Source: Ursus arctos | Lineage: Eukaryota; Chordata; Mammalia; Carnivora; Ursidae | Assembly (NCBI RefSeq): GCF_023065955.2 | Contig: NW_026622986.1 | Coordinates: 12,983,848 to 13,047,847 of the forward strand | Reading direction: 5' to 3' | Length of the DNA stretch: 64,000 bases | In this document: positions 1-12,830 of the stretch, piece by piece | Layout of the letters: every line of letters begins with the position of its first letter | How positions within the stretch are numbered: the stretch's first letter is position 1 | Made by a program: the position numbers and the translations under genes | Notes under the pieces: generated by a model | What the model saw: the letters and a program-made list of their open reading frames with translations, nothing else | What the model was told of the DNA's origin: nothing | Database searches by the model: none

Positions 1-870
1 AAATGTACATGCTGTGTTTGGAACATTTCAAGAAGTTGAGCATGGCAGGAATGCTTTGAGAGCTGGAAGAGACCAGATCGAAGAGTGTTTTATGCCATGC
101 TGTGGAATCTAAAGTTGAAACTCTACAGGAAGTGAAAAACCATTTCCAGGCTTTGCAACAAGATTAGGCTACTGTGAAGACTCAGAAACCAATTAGCCTG
201 GTGAAAGGATTACAGACAACCAAAAGAATGTAATATCTGGAAGGAGACTCCCAAACTAGTTATATAGAATCAAGCCAGAAGAAGGAGGGGTTCCAAAGTC
301 TCTTTTTGAAAAAAAGGTAATCCTTTTTTACTTAAGTGAGATGAGAACAGTCCATTGTTAATTAGGACAGAATGAAAAAGATGCTGAGCCCAAATTCTGT
401 GATCAATAGGGAGGAGACTGGAAGATTGCTTCCTCAACACCACAGACTACCTGAGGCAGAAGATGGGCTTGGACGATTCTTTTCTCCAAAAAGCATATTT
501 AACAGAGGCAGGATAAACCTGCTGTTTAATGTGAAAGCAAAGAAGAGAGTCTCCAATTTCCAAAAAATGCGGTCTCCCTTTTGCTTCACAGGCTTCATCA
601 CATCAGTCAGCCATCTGACAATGGCTTAGGAAGACTGATGACTCTCTTTCTACTAAGCATGTTGCTCAATTCAGGAGCTGTACAGTTCCAGCACTACGCA
701 GATACGAGAAGCAAAAAAGAAGCAATAGGATACTATCTACTCTCCTAACATAACAAAAGCCATTATTCAGCCTCATCAATGAAGCCAAACCAAAGGGAAT
801 GAAGTACAACTTAGAACTTCAGATTTACTTTTTCAAACTGACCTCCAGGTACATGCCGCATTCCAAACAT
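1..870 (+). pseudogene. Possible decayed retrocopy or coding remnant, unidentified
   Basis: The plus strand reads as protein-like segments broken by stops and frame changes. About 3-300 gives stretches such as ESKVETLQEVKNHFQALQQD and KTQKPISLVKGLQTTKR. A second block at about 372-629 gives an 85-residue frame containing REETGRLLPQHHRLPEAEDG. The composition is helical and charged rather than repeat-like, and no SINE or L1 signature is present. I do not recognise a parent gene and see no poly-A or flanking duplication, so this could be chance. It begins at or before the window edge. Confidence 0.25.
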
Positions 871-3308
871 TCCACCACACATCCTGGTCACCCTGAATAA
901 ACATCTGTGTCTGTGTCTGATGCCATTACCTCAGACTAGAATGTATCTGCACTCCACATCACTTGATAAGGGCACAGACCACCTTTAAAACCCAACTTAA
1001 ATGTCACTCCCTCAATGCCACCCTAACTATATGCCCACGGGACTTTCTACTCTATTAAAATGTTTATTAAATATTTCCATGCATTGCATTTAATAGTATA
1101 TATACCAACTCCTCCCAAGTGAAATTTTTTAACAAACATTCACTAAATGCTTAGTCAATGACAGGATTAGTGCTCGGTTCTAGAATTTTAAAAACTAAAT
1201 AATACAATCCTATCTTTCAAAAGCTCCCCAACTACACAAAAACATAATGCCAAAAGTAAATGTAGCAACTGCTATGTGTTTAAAGTGCTAGGGGAGTGCA
1301 GATAACATCAAGGCCTGCTGTAAAACTAGCTCACTTAATCTTCATTCTACCCTCTCCACCCCACCCCACACCCCAAGAGTACCTTCTTGCTCTGCAGAAG
1401 CTAAAAAGCCAAAACCAACATTGTTCAATTGTTCTCACAACTGGGCTTCTGGATACAATTTCAGACCTGTCAATGATACACTTTTATGGGATATAGAAAT
1501 TAAAAGCGAGGTGGAGATCTCTTACTACCTCTTTATATTACTCTCTATTGGTAAACAAGTTGAGATCTGAGATTTTTTTCAAAGTGGTGCTCCAGTATCC
1601 ATTCTCTAAGTCCTTGGATATTGAGAAGCAACTGCAGTGGAAGCAAGACTGGACTCCAAATTCCAATACCCAGTCACCAGCTGCAAGTGTCAAGAGGTAG
1701 TTGAGGCAGCAACAAAGTGGCAAAAGCTTTCTAATTCTTTATTGGAATCCATTAATCAAATTCTTAAAGTCAGTAATTACAATGGCACCATCAGAGATTA
1801 CAGCTTTCCTAGTAAGCCAGTTCTTAGAATTCTGGAAATTATTCATGGCGACCTAATCTTACAGGGCAAGAGACCACCAAACTGTAGGTCAGACCTTAGA
1901 ACACATGAGAAAAAATACTGCAGAATAAAATTAGAATCAGTACCTTGAAATTCCCTTTAACTATAAAAAGTTTCAAGTCCCTGAATTCACAGTTGATCAT
2001 ATAATGAAACAGTTATTTGTCCAACACACGTAAGAGTTGATCTCTACCGACTGCCTTTTATCTTGAGTTCTGGTCATGTTTCCCATTTCTTCATAGGTCC
2101 AGTAATGACAGTAACAGATACCTTGCAGAAACTCAAAATCCTATTATAGTTCTCTGAAAAGTACTGCTAGTAAACTTTGCTGGACTTGAACTCCAAACGG
2201 TCTCCTCTAAGATGGAGAGCAGCTGAAACTTTCGTTTCAGTTCTTTTACCCCTGGCTAGGTTGCTCGCATTTCATTCCACACATGCATAGTTCAGGGTCA
2301 GCCTATGATACTGGCAAACTTTTACTACAAAATTGGGAGCTCTAGACTAGAAACTAAATACATAACTTTGCCTCTATTCTCCATAGCCTAAAAATATATT
2401 AATTTTTCCAGTCCTCTAAGGTTGATGGCACAAGTCTCTTTCAATCTTCATTCATTCAGAAGTGAATGGTGGGTTGGTGTGCATTCGTGTGTTAGAAGGT
2501 GACTAGAACATGGAAAGGTTTAGGTTAGTATAACTGTGAATTTCAGGATCAGTAAATTAAAAAGAAAGAGACAGAATGAAAGACCAAACAAAAAATCAGA
2601 CAAAATGGAAGAAAAGGGGAAGGAGAAAAAGTACTGTTACCGATTTTATTGGCCAGTAACATTTTAAAAACAAAAACACTACAATCAACTGTCATTTTAA
2701 AAATTTTTAAAATCTTAGAGACCTTACTTGACATTCCGCCAACTTATAATATACATGAACACTAGATTTACCTTCCTTTTCTTTCTTCACAAACCAGAAA
2801 CAATTGTGGGGGGGAAAAACAGTATTAGTCCTGGAACTACATCTAGGCACAAATAATCTATAAATAAGACCATTCTGGGGTTGTTGTAGTGCTAAATGTA
2901 GATGCAGAAAGGAAGGAAAGGGGAATACTGAAAATTCAAAGATTTGATACCCTTCTTTTCCAAATCAATCTTATTACTTCCAACCCCAATCAAATCTACC
3001 CTAAAAAGTGAAAGCCATGAGAAGAAAACATGTTTTGAGGTTATTCACCCAAGTCTACAGTTCTCAGAGATTCTTTTATGCATAGAAAACCTACAAATTC
3101 TGTCATGGGGGTTAGAGAGGAGTGGGATTACCTACAGTCTACCCATAAATATAGAAGAAGGTACTATATTAGAAAAATTTCTATTATATGATTAAAATAG
3201 GAAATTTCAGTTATCTAAAATGCTAAATATCCTTCTATAGAATTACCAATTTGAAAAATCTACTTCTGTAAATATACTACACTTCATTAGTATATGAAAA
3301 GTAGATGT
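871..3308. other. Unique intronic stretch, no gene seen
   Basis: About 2.4 kb of AT-rich intron without SINEs. The part at 980-1200 has faint L2/MIR-like wording ('aaatgtcactccctcaatgcc', 'acattcactaaatgctta') but is too diverged to call firmly. A 103-codon frame at 1637-1948 has no recognisable domain or splice context. Confidence 0.5.
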
Positions 3309-3323
3309 AAGAAACATCCTATA

Positions 3324-3525
3324 GGGGCGTCTGGGTGGCTCAGTCGGTTGAGTGTCTGCCTTTATGTCAGGTCATGATCCCAGGGTCCTGGGATCGAGTC
3401 CCATGTCGGGCTCCCTGCTCAGGGGACAGCCTGCTTCTCCCTCTGCCCCTCCCCCACCGCTCATGCTCCAACTCTCTCGAGCGCACACAAAAATAAATAA
3501 AATCTTTAAAAAAAAAAAAAAAGGA
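3324..3525 (+). repeat. SINEC (carnivore tRNA-derived SINE), complete
   Basis: The layout is typical of the family: a tRNA-like head from 'ggggcgtctgggtggctcag' with a B-box-like 'gggatcgagtcc', a CT-rich middle, and an 'aaataaataaaatcttt' plus poly-A tail. A perfect 15-bp target-site duplication, aagaaacatcctata, flanks it at 3309-3323 and 3526-3540. This shows L1-machinery-mediated insertion. Confidence 0.95.
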
Positions 3526-3744
3526 AAGAAACATCCTATAACTTTCATATTTTGATCTAATGTTCTATGGCAGCAAAAACTGTTTATAAAACAAATTGAC
3601 ATAGCAATCCTCCAACATGGTTTTATATAAACTTCAATACGAACAAAACTAAATCGTAGATTCAACCATGGAACAAATACATTATTAACTCTTGGTTCTT
3701 ACTAACTTATTTGGGGGCATAAACCCTCAAATTTGATAGCTATT

Positions 3745-4260
3745 GTATAACAAAGAATTTGACTGGCCTCTGTCACTGTTCCTGGGTGGGAGTTTATAAC
3801 CCCTGGAATTTCCCCCATTGATAGGGGTATCTCTGTTTATGCTAACAAGATGGCTCAAGACGGGGGCTGGTCACCAGAGCGACCAACCATGTGACTAGTG
3901 TTGAGGCTTTGAGTCAGCCCAGCTTCTGAGTAGGGAAGGAGGGCTGCGCATGGAGTTCAGTCACATGGCCAATGACTCAATCAATCATGCCTACACGTGA
4001 AACAAACTCTGGACACCAAAGCTCAGTAGAGCTTCCTGGTTGATGAACAACACACTGATGTGCCCTGATTCCACAGGAAGAGGGTACAGAAGCTCTGTGT
4101 TCGGGAGCATCGCAGATTCTCACTTGGCTGGTCCCAATCTATTTGCTTAAAATAAAATTGTAACCATAAGAATAGTGTCTTCCTGAATTCTGAGTCATTC
4201 TAATAAATTATCACACCTCAGGGGGGTTGTAAGACACCCCCTACCACCCCCAGCCCACTC
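3745..4260 (+). repeat. Ancient solo LTR-like element
   Basis: A GC-balanced block has a retroviral-LTR-style 3' part: 'aaaataaaattgtaacc' followed by 'cttcctgaattctgagtcattctaa' and a C-run at the end. This resembles mammalian ERV LTR R/U5 regions with an AATAAA-type polyadenylation signal near 4149. The family cannot be named with confidence and the exact ends are uncertain. No internal retroviral sequence adjoins it. Confidence 0.5.
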
Positions 4261-4687
4261 AAGATCTGTGACCAGTTGGTCAAAAGTGTGGGTAGAATGG
4301 GGATCCAACTTGCCACTGGCATCTGAAATGGGAGCAGTCATGACTCTGAGTGGTTAATGTCAGAATAGCACTGCAGTATACCAAGTGATGCCAGAATATC
4401 AAACCCCTAATGGAGCTTCCTCCATCATTTCTTATACAAGCTAACTTCTCTATGCTGAGATATAGAAGGAATGAAGCCATAAAACTTGTAGGATGTGTAT
4501 CGTGCCATCTACAACTTGCAAGCCCCATTCCTTACAATTTCCGGCTCAGCAAATCAACCTCCAGAAAAATTATCTCAAAAAAAAAAACAAAAAAAACAAA
4601 GTTATTATAAGTAGTTGGAGAAAGTGGTATCAAATCCCACAAAACTTCTTAAAATTTTTGAAACAGAAGTTTGTATAACACTACATG
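4261..4687. other. Intronic stretch, nothing recognised
   Basis: No coding or repeat signature was recognised. It contains an A-rich run at 4579-4600. Confidence 0.4.
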
Positions 4688-4918
4688 AAGGGTCAGCAAA
4701 CTTTTCTTGAACAGAGCAATAGTGTAAATATTTTAGGCTTTACAGGCCACATGGTGTCTGTCGTAACTACTCAACCATGTTATTGCAGAAGCGAAAACAG
4801 CCATAGCAACATGTAAACAAAAAAAAATGCTTTGTTCCAATGAAACTTTATTTTTCAAAAACGAGAGGACTGAATTTAGTCCACGTGGATCATCATTTAC
4901 TGATCCCTGCACTAAATT
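4688..4918 (+). mobile_element. hAT-type (Charlie/MER-like) DNA transposon remnant, copy 1
   Basis: It opens with 'gggtcagcaaactttt' and continues with 'agtgtaaatattttaggctttacaggccacatgg' in pieces, then 'caatgaaactttattt', ending near 'actgatccctgc'. These are hallmarks of a very common non-autonomous mammalian hAT element. Two more copies in this window lie in the opposite orientation (about 44713-44930 and 61150-61325). The exact subfamily name is not assigned. Confidence 0.7.
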
Positions 4919-5929
4919 ATTTATTCAAATAAACATTCAAATTAATGAAAGTCATCTGATGGCATGAAGCTCTAGTGTCATACCAATGACTAACCGTCTG
5001 ACAGACAAGGTTCAAACATTTTTTCAGGAAAAAAAAAAAAACCTGAATTTGGAGTAAAATACATACACACACATATTAATGATACAAATCATATCATACA
5101 AATCAAATATATATAGAAAGAATATAATGAGAAGTAGAGGACCAAAGGTATACCAGAAATCTTTGTTATACTTTAGAGTATTTTTATTTAATTTCAAATT
5201 TTTCAGATAATGTCTAAAACCAAAATTCAAAAATTCCTTCAACTCACATGGAAGCACACATTAAGTATCAGTCACTGTGCTATGTGCTATAAGAGTCCCT
5301 GGCAGAATAACTAATTTTGAAACAAATGTTTATCCATACAGTAATTAAAAGAATTTTATTTTAGGTAACAATAAGACAAAGTCTAGCGCCAAGACAAAGT
5401 TTAGTCCCTCAACTCTTACAGATAAACATTTATATGTTCTGCGCCATGTACTTACAGAGTAGAACCTATATTCTTTATTAGTACATCTTTACTATAGCTG
5501 TTCCTCTATAAATCTATCTTGTTAATAACTGTTATTAAAGGAAGAATGCCTCATTAATCTCAATAAAAGGTGTCCCCCCTCCAAAAAGGAGGTGAAGAAA
5601 TTTGCCCTAAAACATTTGATTGTTGAATCTTAATACGTATAAGAAAAATGGAGAAAAGTTAGCAACTGGTTAGATTGTATTATCAGTCTTAAAATAACAA
5701 AGGTGAAGATAAAAGATACTATTTCATAATAGAACTGTGGCATGAAGCTTGAGGAATTTCTCATGTTTTCCTTATGATTTTAAGATATTACACAATTTTA
5801 TATAACCCTTTAAAAAATAAACTCTAATCCACATCATAAGGATGACAAGAACCAATCTCTACCAAAGATTTACACAAATATAAAGTCATACCACATTTAG
5901 AACCGATTTATTGTATCATGTGTATTATT
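4919..5929. other. AT-rich intronic stretch, nothing recognised
   Basis: About 1 kb with no SINE, L1 or coding signature that I can support. The segment near 5255-5310 ('cactgtgctatgtgctataagag') is vaguely MIR/L2-like. Confidence 0.4.
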
Positions 5930-6610
5930 TTTCTAATGTTGCTGTAACAAACTACTATAAACGTAGTGGCTTAAAACAACAGAAATTTATTCTATTACAG
6001 TTCTAGAGGCCAGAAATCCAAACTGAATTTTATAGAACTAAATCAAAGTGTCAAAAGGGCCATGCTCCCTTGGAAGGTTTCAAGGGAGAACCTTTTTCCT
6101 TGCTTCTTCCAATTTCTGGCATTCCTAGGCTTGTTACCACATAATTCTAATCTCTGTTCTTATATAAACATTTTGATTTCTGCTCTTCTATGTCAAATTC
6201 TCTTCTGCCTTTTTTTTTTAAAGAGAGAGGGTGAGCCCAAGCGTGTTGGGGGTAGGAGGGCAGTGTCAGAGGAAGAGGGAGAAAGAGAATCCCAAGCAGG
6301 CTCCACGCCCGGCGCAGAGCCCAATGGAGGCTTGATCTCACGACCGAGATCGTGACCCAAGCTGAAATCAAGAGTCAGACACCCAACCTGTTGAGTCACA
6401 TGGGCACCCCTCTCCCTCCCTATTATAAGGACATCTGTGATTACATTTATAGCATACATGGATAATCCAGGATAATTTCCCCAGCTCAAGTATTAACTTA
6501 CATCTTCAAAGTCCTCTCTGTTGTATAAAGTATTTCCAGGGATTAAGACTTGGATGCCTTTGGGTATCATTACTTTGGGGACCATTACTCAGCCTAATAC
6601 CATATGGTTC
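5930..6610. repeat. Ancient mammalian interspersed repeat, split by a SINE
   Basis: It begins 'gctgtaacaaactactataaa' and continues 'gtggcttaaaacaacagaaa', a left end shared with the elements at 7050 and 31395 in this window. It resumes after the SINE at 6411 with 'tataaggacatctgtgatta' and ends near 'ccattactcagcctaatac'. This is a familiar old mammalian repeat whose Repbase name I cannot assign from memory. Confidence 0.6.
6210..6410 (-). repeat. SINEC, minus strand, diverged
   Basis: The T-rich tail starts at 6210 and the inverted head ends with 'catgggcacccc' at 6410. It has a GA-rich middle. It sits inside the older repeat at 5930-6610, so it is younger than that element. Confidence 0.85.
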
Positions 6611-7049
6611 ATCTTAGGAATGTCAGATGCATTAGAATTAGAAATTAGAAATCCATTAGAATTCCAAACAGGGCAGTTAATATTTTTTTTTCACAGTAAA
6701 TCAGCCAATCAAATGAATATTATGAATGCTCCGAGCTAACTCAACGTATCATATTCTCTCATTTCATTTTTACTTTTTTATTTTCATGCCTTCTCATTTT
6801 AAATGACACTCAACAATCTGCATTGTATCTTTCTGCCCATATACTCTTCAAGACCTGTAAATAGTAAATCTTGTTTTTTAAAGTTCCCCCATTGGTTTTA
6901 GGAGGTGGTCCTGAATCATTATGAACCATGAGAGCTGGTCCAGCCAAAACAATGGCCCCAGTGGCAATAGGGGGCATGTCTATGGGGCTTGCTATGAGTA
7001 AATACGGGCCTGGGTAAGAGCCTAAGTCATTCTTAGCCAAGACCATCAC
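6611..7049. other. Intronic stretch, nothing recognised
   Basis: No repeat or coding signature is firm here. It lies between two copies of the same ancient repeat family. Confidence 0.4.
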
Positions 7050-7640
7050 AAAAGGCTGCCATAACAAAGTACTACAGACTGGAAGGTTTAAACAACAGAA
7101 ATTAATTTTCTCATGATTCTGGAGGCTAGAAATCTAAGATCAACATGTTAGAAGGGTTCTAAGAGACTCTGTCCTTGGCTTGTAAAAGGCCCTCTTCTGT
7201 GTCTTCACATGCTCTTTCTTCTGTGTGTGTCTATGTCCTAATCTTCTCCTTTCATAAGGACACCAATCAGGGGCGCCTGGGTGGCTCAGTCGATTGTGTG
7301 TCCAACTCTTGGTTTCCGCTCAGGTCATGATCTCATGGTCTTGGGACCAAGCCCCACACAGGGCTCCCTGCTCAGCGCAGGAAGCTTTGGATTCTCTCTC
7401 CTTCTGCCCCTCTCCCTGCTCACTCACTCACTCTCTCAAATAAGTAAGTAAAATCTTTAAAAAAAAAAAAAAAAAAAAAAAAGGACACCAATCATAGTGG
7501 ATAAGGGCCCACCCAGTGACCCCATTCTAACTTAATTACCTCTCTAAAAACCCTATCTCTAAATACAGTCACATTCTGAGGTATTAGAAATTAGGACTTC
7601 AACATATGAATTCTGAGGGAACACAATTCAGCTGATAACA
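7050..7640. repeat. Second copy of the ancient 'ccataacaaagtactacagac' repeat
   Basis: The left end reads 'gctgccataacaaagtacta' and 'aacaacagaaattaattttc'. The right part reads 'ctctaaaaaccctatctcta' and 'aacatatgaattctgaggga'. The SINE at 7270-7480 interrupts it. The same arrangement is seen at 31395-31785. Confidence 0.6.
7270..7480 (+). repeat. SINEC, complete
   Basis: Perfect 14-bp duplication aaggacaccaatca at 7256-7269 and 7481-7494. The poly-A tail is about 24 bp, suggesting a fairly recent insertion. Confidence 0.95.
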
Positions 7641-7897
7641 AGTGTCAAAGAAGAGAAGCATGCTTAATCTTAAAACTCATGAAATATCTCTAAGAAACTG
7701 GTTGAGGAAACCTAAAATAAATTTCAACAGGCCATTAGGGATCAACAGAAGTCCTATGATATTATGGGTAAGTTCACCAAAAATAACACTGAAGTCAATA
7801 AGGATGGACGAAGAATTATACAACAAAGAGCCAGAAAAAACTATAGGTGGAGTTATATTACAAACTTGGGAGATTTTTTTAAAAATGGAAGTATGAG

Positions 7898-8079
7898 GGG
7901 GCGCCTGGGTGGCACAGCGGTTAAGCGTTTGCCTTCGGCTCAGGGCATGATCCCGGTGTTCTGGGATCGAGCCCCACATCAGGCTCCTCCGCTATGGGCC
8001 TGCTTCTTCCTCTCCCACTCCCCCTGCTTGTGTTCCCTCTCTCGCTGGCTGTCTCTATCTCTGTCAAATAAATAAAATC

Positions 8080-8113
<34 letters not shown>
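7898..8113 (+). repeat. SINEC of the 'ggcacagcggttaag' subfamily
   Basis: The head reads 'ggggcgcctgggtggcacag'. The tail contains a (TAAA)n expansion at about 8078-8115. The flanking 17-bp repeat (7881-7897 and 8114-8130) differs at one base. Confidence 0.95.
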
Positions 8114-8115
<2 letters not shown>

Positions 8116-8189
8116 AAATGGAAGCATGAGGACCAGTATATGACACTGAGAATACATATCATAGACTAAACTGTAATAACACCATAATG

Positions 8190-8660
8190 CAATGGCTCTC
8201 CAACTATGGTCCAAGACTCCCAGGGTCCCCAACATCCTTCTTTTTCTAACGATATATCTGTATGAATCCAGACTTTCTTCATATATTTCAACCAAAACAA
8301 CAAATCACAACAGATTAAATGCAAAAAAAAAAAAAAAAAAGGTATGAGAATCCAGTTATCTTTTATTAAACAAAACATTAAAAAGATTTGCAGAAATGTA
8401 AAAACAATGCCACTCTTCTCACAAATTTTTTTGTTTTGGGTAAGAGTTATTTTTCATTAAAATGTTATTTGTATTAACATGTAATGGGTATGTTTATCGT
8501 AAGTTAGTAAGTACGTTAAAATTTATCAGTTTTAATTTCTGCTATGATAAATACTGGAGAATCTACTATATAAACCAAAACCCTTGCACTCTCAATAATT
8601 TAAGATGCTAAGTGTGCCTGAGAACAGAAAGTCTGAGAACTCAGAGCACTGATCCAATTA
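8190..8660 (+). mobile_element. hAT transposon remnant, internally deleted copy
   Basis: The left end reads 'aatggctctccaactatggtcc' in part. From about 8250 it matches, base for base in long runs, the 3' half of the hAT element at 50085-51330 (for example 'catatatttcaaccaaaacaa', 'aacaatgccactcttct', 'tttttttgttttgg'). It ends near 'agaaagtctgagaactcag', an approximate inverted copy of the left end. It carries no usable transposase frame. Confidence 0.65.
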
Positions 8661-8869
8661 GCACCTCTACTGCAGGAACTCACTCCATCTCCCCAGTGCC
8701 TGGACAAACTACATCTGCCTTAGTCAAACCTAGGCTTACCAATGATTTAAAAAAAAGTCTTTTCATAATGATAAATCCATCAATAGTACATTACAAACCT
8801 AAGCATTTACAGTATTATGTTAATAACATAGCTCCAAAATACATTAAAATGTGATAAAAATTCAAAGAG

Positions 8870-11590
8870 AAAGAGAATATATAAAAAACTTGAGTCAGAG
8901 ATTACAACACACCTTCCTCAACAATTAATAAATTAACAAGACAGAAAATTAGCATGGATGTAGAAGAACTGAACAATATTATCAACTAACTTGACCTGAT
9001 GAGATTTATAGAACATTCCACCCAACTATAACAAAATACACATTCAAGTGCACACAAAACAATTTATAATAAATTTGAAAGGAGTCATATCATATAATAT
9101 TTTCTCACTACTGCAGAATTAAATTAGAAATCAATAGCTGAGAGATCCTTTGAAAATCCTGAAATATTTCCAAATAGCCCCTGGGCCAGAGAAGAACCCA
9201 AAAAGGAGAATTTGAAATTATTTCGAGCTGAATGAAAATGAAAGTACAACATACCTAAATTTGAGATACAGATAACAGACTATTTCAAAGGAAATTTATA
9301 GACCTAAAACACCTATATAAGGAAGGATAAAGGCTCTCAAAGACCTCACCTTTTACTTTAAGAAAGCATAAAATAAGAGTAAATTAATTCCAAGGAAAGG
9401 AAAAGGAGAAGAAATAATCAACTACAAAATAAAAATCAACAAAATAGAAAACAGAAAAACAGTACAGAAAATTAATGAAACCAAAAGCTGAGGACTTTTT
9501 TAGAAGATCAATAAAATTGATAAACTAGCCATACTTACCAGTTTAAAAAGAGAAAAGACACCATTTAAGAATATCAAGAATGAGAAATGTGACATCACTA
9601 CAGATTCTACAAATATTAAAATAAGGGAATGTTAATAACACCCTTATGCAAATAAATATGACAACATATGTGAAATGGCCAAATTCCTGGAAAAATACAA
9701 AGCTTACTTAAGAAGAAACAGAGAGAACAGCCCTATATCTACTACAGACATTAAATACATAGATAAAACCTCCCTGCCAAGAAATATTCCAGGCCCAGAT
9801 GGCTTCGCTGGTGAATTCTACCAAACATATAAAAGGTAGCAAGTATCAATTCGACACTTTTCCATAGAAGTGAAGAGGAGGGAATACTGTCTGACGTATT
9901 TGTAAAGCCAGCATTATAGTGACACCAAAACCAGACAAAGACATTACAATAACTCTCAGAAGCATAGAAGCAAAAAGTTCTTAACAAAATTTTAGCAAAT
10001 GAAGTCTTACAATCTATGAAATGGAGAATACATCACAAGACACATGGAGTTTATCCAAGGAAGGCAAGGCTAGTTTAACATTAAAAAAAAAAAAATCATT
10101 TCAACAGACACAGAAAAAGCATTTGACAAAATCCATCACACACTCCTAGTAAGAACTCTCAGCAAACTGCACCTTGAGAAGGCAACTTCCTCAATATCAT
10201 AAAGCATATTTCTGAAAAACCTATAATACACATAATAGTGATAAACTAAATGCTTTCTTACTAAAATAAAAAGAAAACAATGTCCACTTTCACTACCCCT
10301 ATTCAACATCTTCTTGAAGGATCAAACTAGTGTAGTAAGGCAAAAAAAAAAAAAAAGGAAAGGAAAGGAGGAAGGAAGAGGGGGAGGTGGTGGGGAGGAG
10401 AGGAAAGAAAGTAAAGAAGTAAAACTAAAACTGTATTTAATCTTCTATGTAGAAAATCCAATGAAATCTATACAACAACTACTGTAACTATTAAGTGACT
10501 TTAACAAGGATACAAAATAAGCATACAAATATCAATTGTATTTCTGTACATACAAGCAAAAAATGATCAAGATAACATTATAAAAAATACCATTTACAAT
10601 GGCATAAAAATATGATATATTTTGGAATAAATCTGACAAAAGATGGGCAACCCTTAAAATACTAAAACCTACAGAGCCACATGAAAAGATGCTCAACATC
10701 ATTAATCATCACCAGGGAAATGGAAACTAAAACACCAGTATTAGAATACCTAAACACCTAATTGAATAGCTAAAACTAAAAAGACTGACCATATCAAGTG
10801 CTGGTGGGGACGTGAGGCAACTAAAACTTTCATATAGTGCTGGTAGGAAGATAAAATGGTATAATCATTTTGGAAAATAATTCAGGTATAAATTTGGTTA
10901 TGAAGTTAAACAGATATCTACCATGTAACTCATCTACCATTCCACTCAAGAGGTATTTAATTTAACCGAGAAATAAAAACATATGGCCATATAAAGATTG
11001 TACACAAATATTCATAGAAGTTTTATTTGTAATAGGCAAAACCCAAAAACAATCCAGATGTTCATCAACACATGAATGGATAAACAAAATGTGGAACAAT
11101 GTAGTACTCAGCAATAAAAAAGGAGTGGAATATTTTTACACATAACATGGACGAATCTCAAAATAATTATGCTGAAAGAAGTCAGACAAAAAACCAGTAT
11201 ATATCATATAATTCTATCTATATAGAACTCTAGAAAATACAAACTAATCCATAGTGACAGAAAGTCTGAGAACAGGGGATAGAAAGGTAGGATAACAAAG
11301 AAGGATGAAAAAATTGGGGGTTGGTCGGTGTTCATTATCTTGAATGTGCTGATGGTCTCCAGGGTAGTATGTGTATCAAAATTTATAAAATTGTATGCTT
11401 TAATTATGTGCAATTTATTTTACCTCAAAAAAAAGGCTTTAACAGTAGGATAACTGGTAATGGTTAAACAACAGTAAGAGCATACTTAATGCCAATGAAC
11501 TATACACTAAAAAATGGTTAAAATGGCAAATTTTATGTTAAGTATATTTCACCACGAAAACAAAAAATTTAAAAAAAAGAAAAAGAAAAG
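8870..11590 (+). mobile_element. Old L1 (LINE-1), ORF2 and 3' part, decayed
   Basis: ORF2-type landmarks occur in order: 'aaaattaatgaaaccaaaag' (about 9470), 'ggcttcgctggtgaattcta' (about 9800), 'cagacacagaaaaagcattt' (about 10108), then 3'-UTR-type 'catgaaaagatgctcaacat' (about 10681) and 'caagtgctggtggggac' (about 10796). It ends in an A-rich tail at 11545-11590. Frames are broken throughout. It lies antisense to ABI1, just downstream of the exon in gene orientation. Confidence 0.85.
10337..10425. repeat. Purine-rich (A/G) low-complexity tract
   Basis: A poly-A run followed by GGAAA/GGAAG/GGGGA units within the L1, probably an expanded internal A-run. Confidence 0.7.
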
Positions 11591-11710
11591 TAGGTATACT
11601 GAACTCAAAGCCGAACCTAAATAACTACAGTCATTAAGGTGAGTAAAGAATCCATATTTTCAGGCAATCTACTTCTTTGACTCTGCAGCTTCTATTCTGC
11701 CAGCTGATTA

Positions 11711-11947
<237 letters not shown>

Positions 11948-12049
11948 TTACGTTAATATTCATTAAACATATATTCTATAGAAAGGCAAAGTTATAATTA
12001 TATTTTTTAATGGAAAGACCCAGCTGAATCAAAAAACTTATCAGATAAG

Positions 12050-12830
12050 TCTGATGATAGTCTCGGGACACTGGTTAGGCCACGGCAGAAATCCTATCTG
12101 CTGGGTGGGACCCACTGTCTCTTGAGTGGCCAATCCACTGAGGTCCACCAAAGGAGCCACCAAGTGACTATCATCAGAATCATACATTACAGTTGGTTCT
12201 GAGTCACCTAAAGCCCCTTAAACCACCAATTTAGCACATTACATCTTTAGGACCTTATGCCAGCCCCAACCTCCTAACCCACTGTTGAGAGTTTAGCTAA
12301 ACTACTCTGTAATACTCTGCCTCAGCATCCACTTTGTGTGGCTAAGTGGCCTAAAGGGGCCTTATATTGATACTACCTCCTCCCAACAGTGCATGACCTA
12401 GATAACGGCTCTCAAGATCACAAGCAAATTTAAGTTCCAGATATGATTCCCCAAAACCCCTTTGTGATAAACAATCTCTCCTGTCTCCCAGCTCCTTCCT
12501 CTTTTGTGCCCCTTAGAAAAGACCACCCTGGAGGTTATCAAAACCCTCGTTTTTGGTTTGAACTGACCAATCCACAATTAACCTGGGAACCCCAGAGCAC
12601 TGCACCTGAGGACCCTAATAAAGGCTTACACACCAAGTCCTGCTGCTCACTGCCTGCCTACATCCTGCACTGAACTCTCCCTGTGTCCCCTGGAGACATC
12701 ATACTGCGTACCCCCAGGACCTGTGAGTAATAAACTTCTCTATTCCACTTTCCCTCGAAGTCTTTTGTTGAACCTTGGCTCATCATCCAGAGGCTCTACT
12801 TAACAAATGTTAACAAAATATCCCAACACC
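12050..12830 (+). repeat. LTR-like element (probable class I endogenous retrovirus solo LTR)
   Basis: A block of about 0.75 kb with C-rich U3-like composition, a TATA-like 'ccctaataaaggcttac' (about 12613) and a second 'gagtaataaacttctctattcc' (about 12725) resembling a polyadenylation region. This is followed by 'aagtcttttgttgaaccttgg' in part and 'ttaacaaaatatcccaaca' at the end. The order promoter, AATAAA and CT-rich U5 is typical of ERV LTRs. The ends are approximate, no duplication was identified, and the family name is unknown. It lies about 140 bp from the ABI1 exon, in opposite orientation. Confidence 0.6.

Noticed and set aside
1637..1948. 103-codon plus-strand frame in unique intron
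   Set aside because: No recognisable domain, no splice-site context and no repeat or retrocopy hallmark. A frame of this length is expected by chance in 64 kb.
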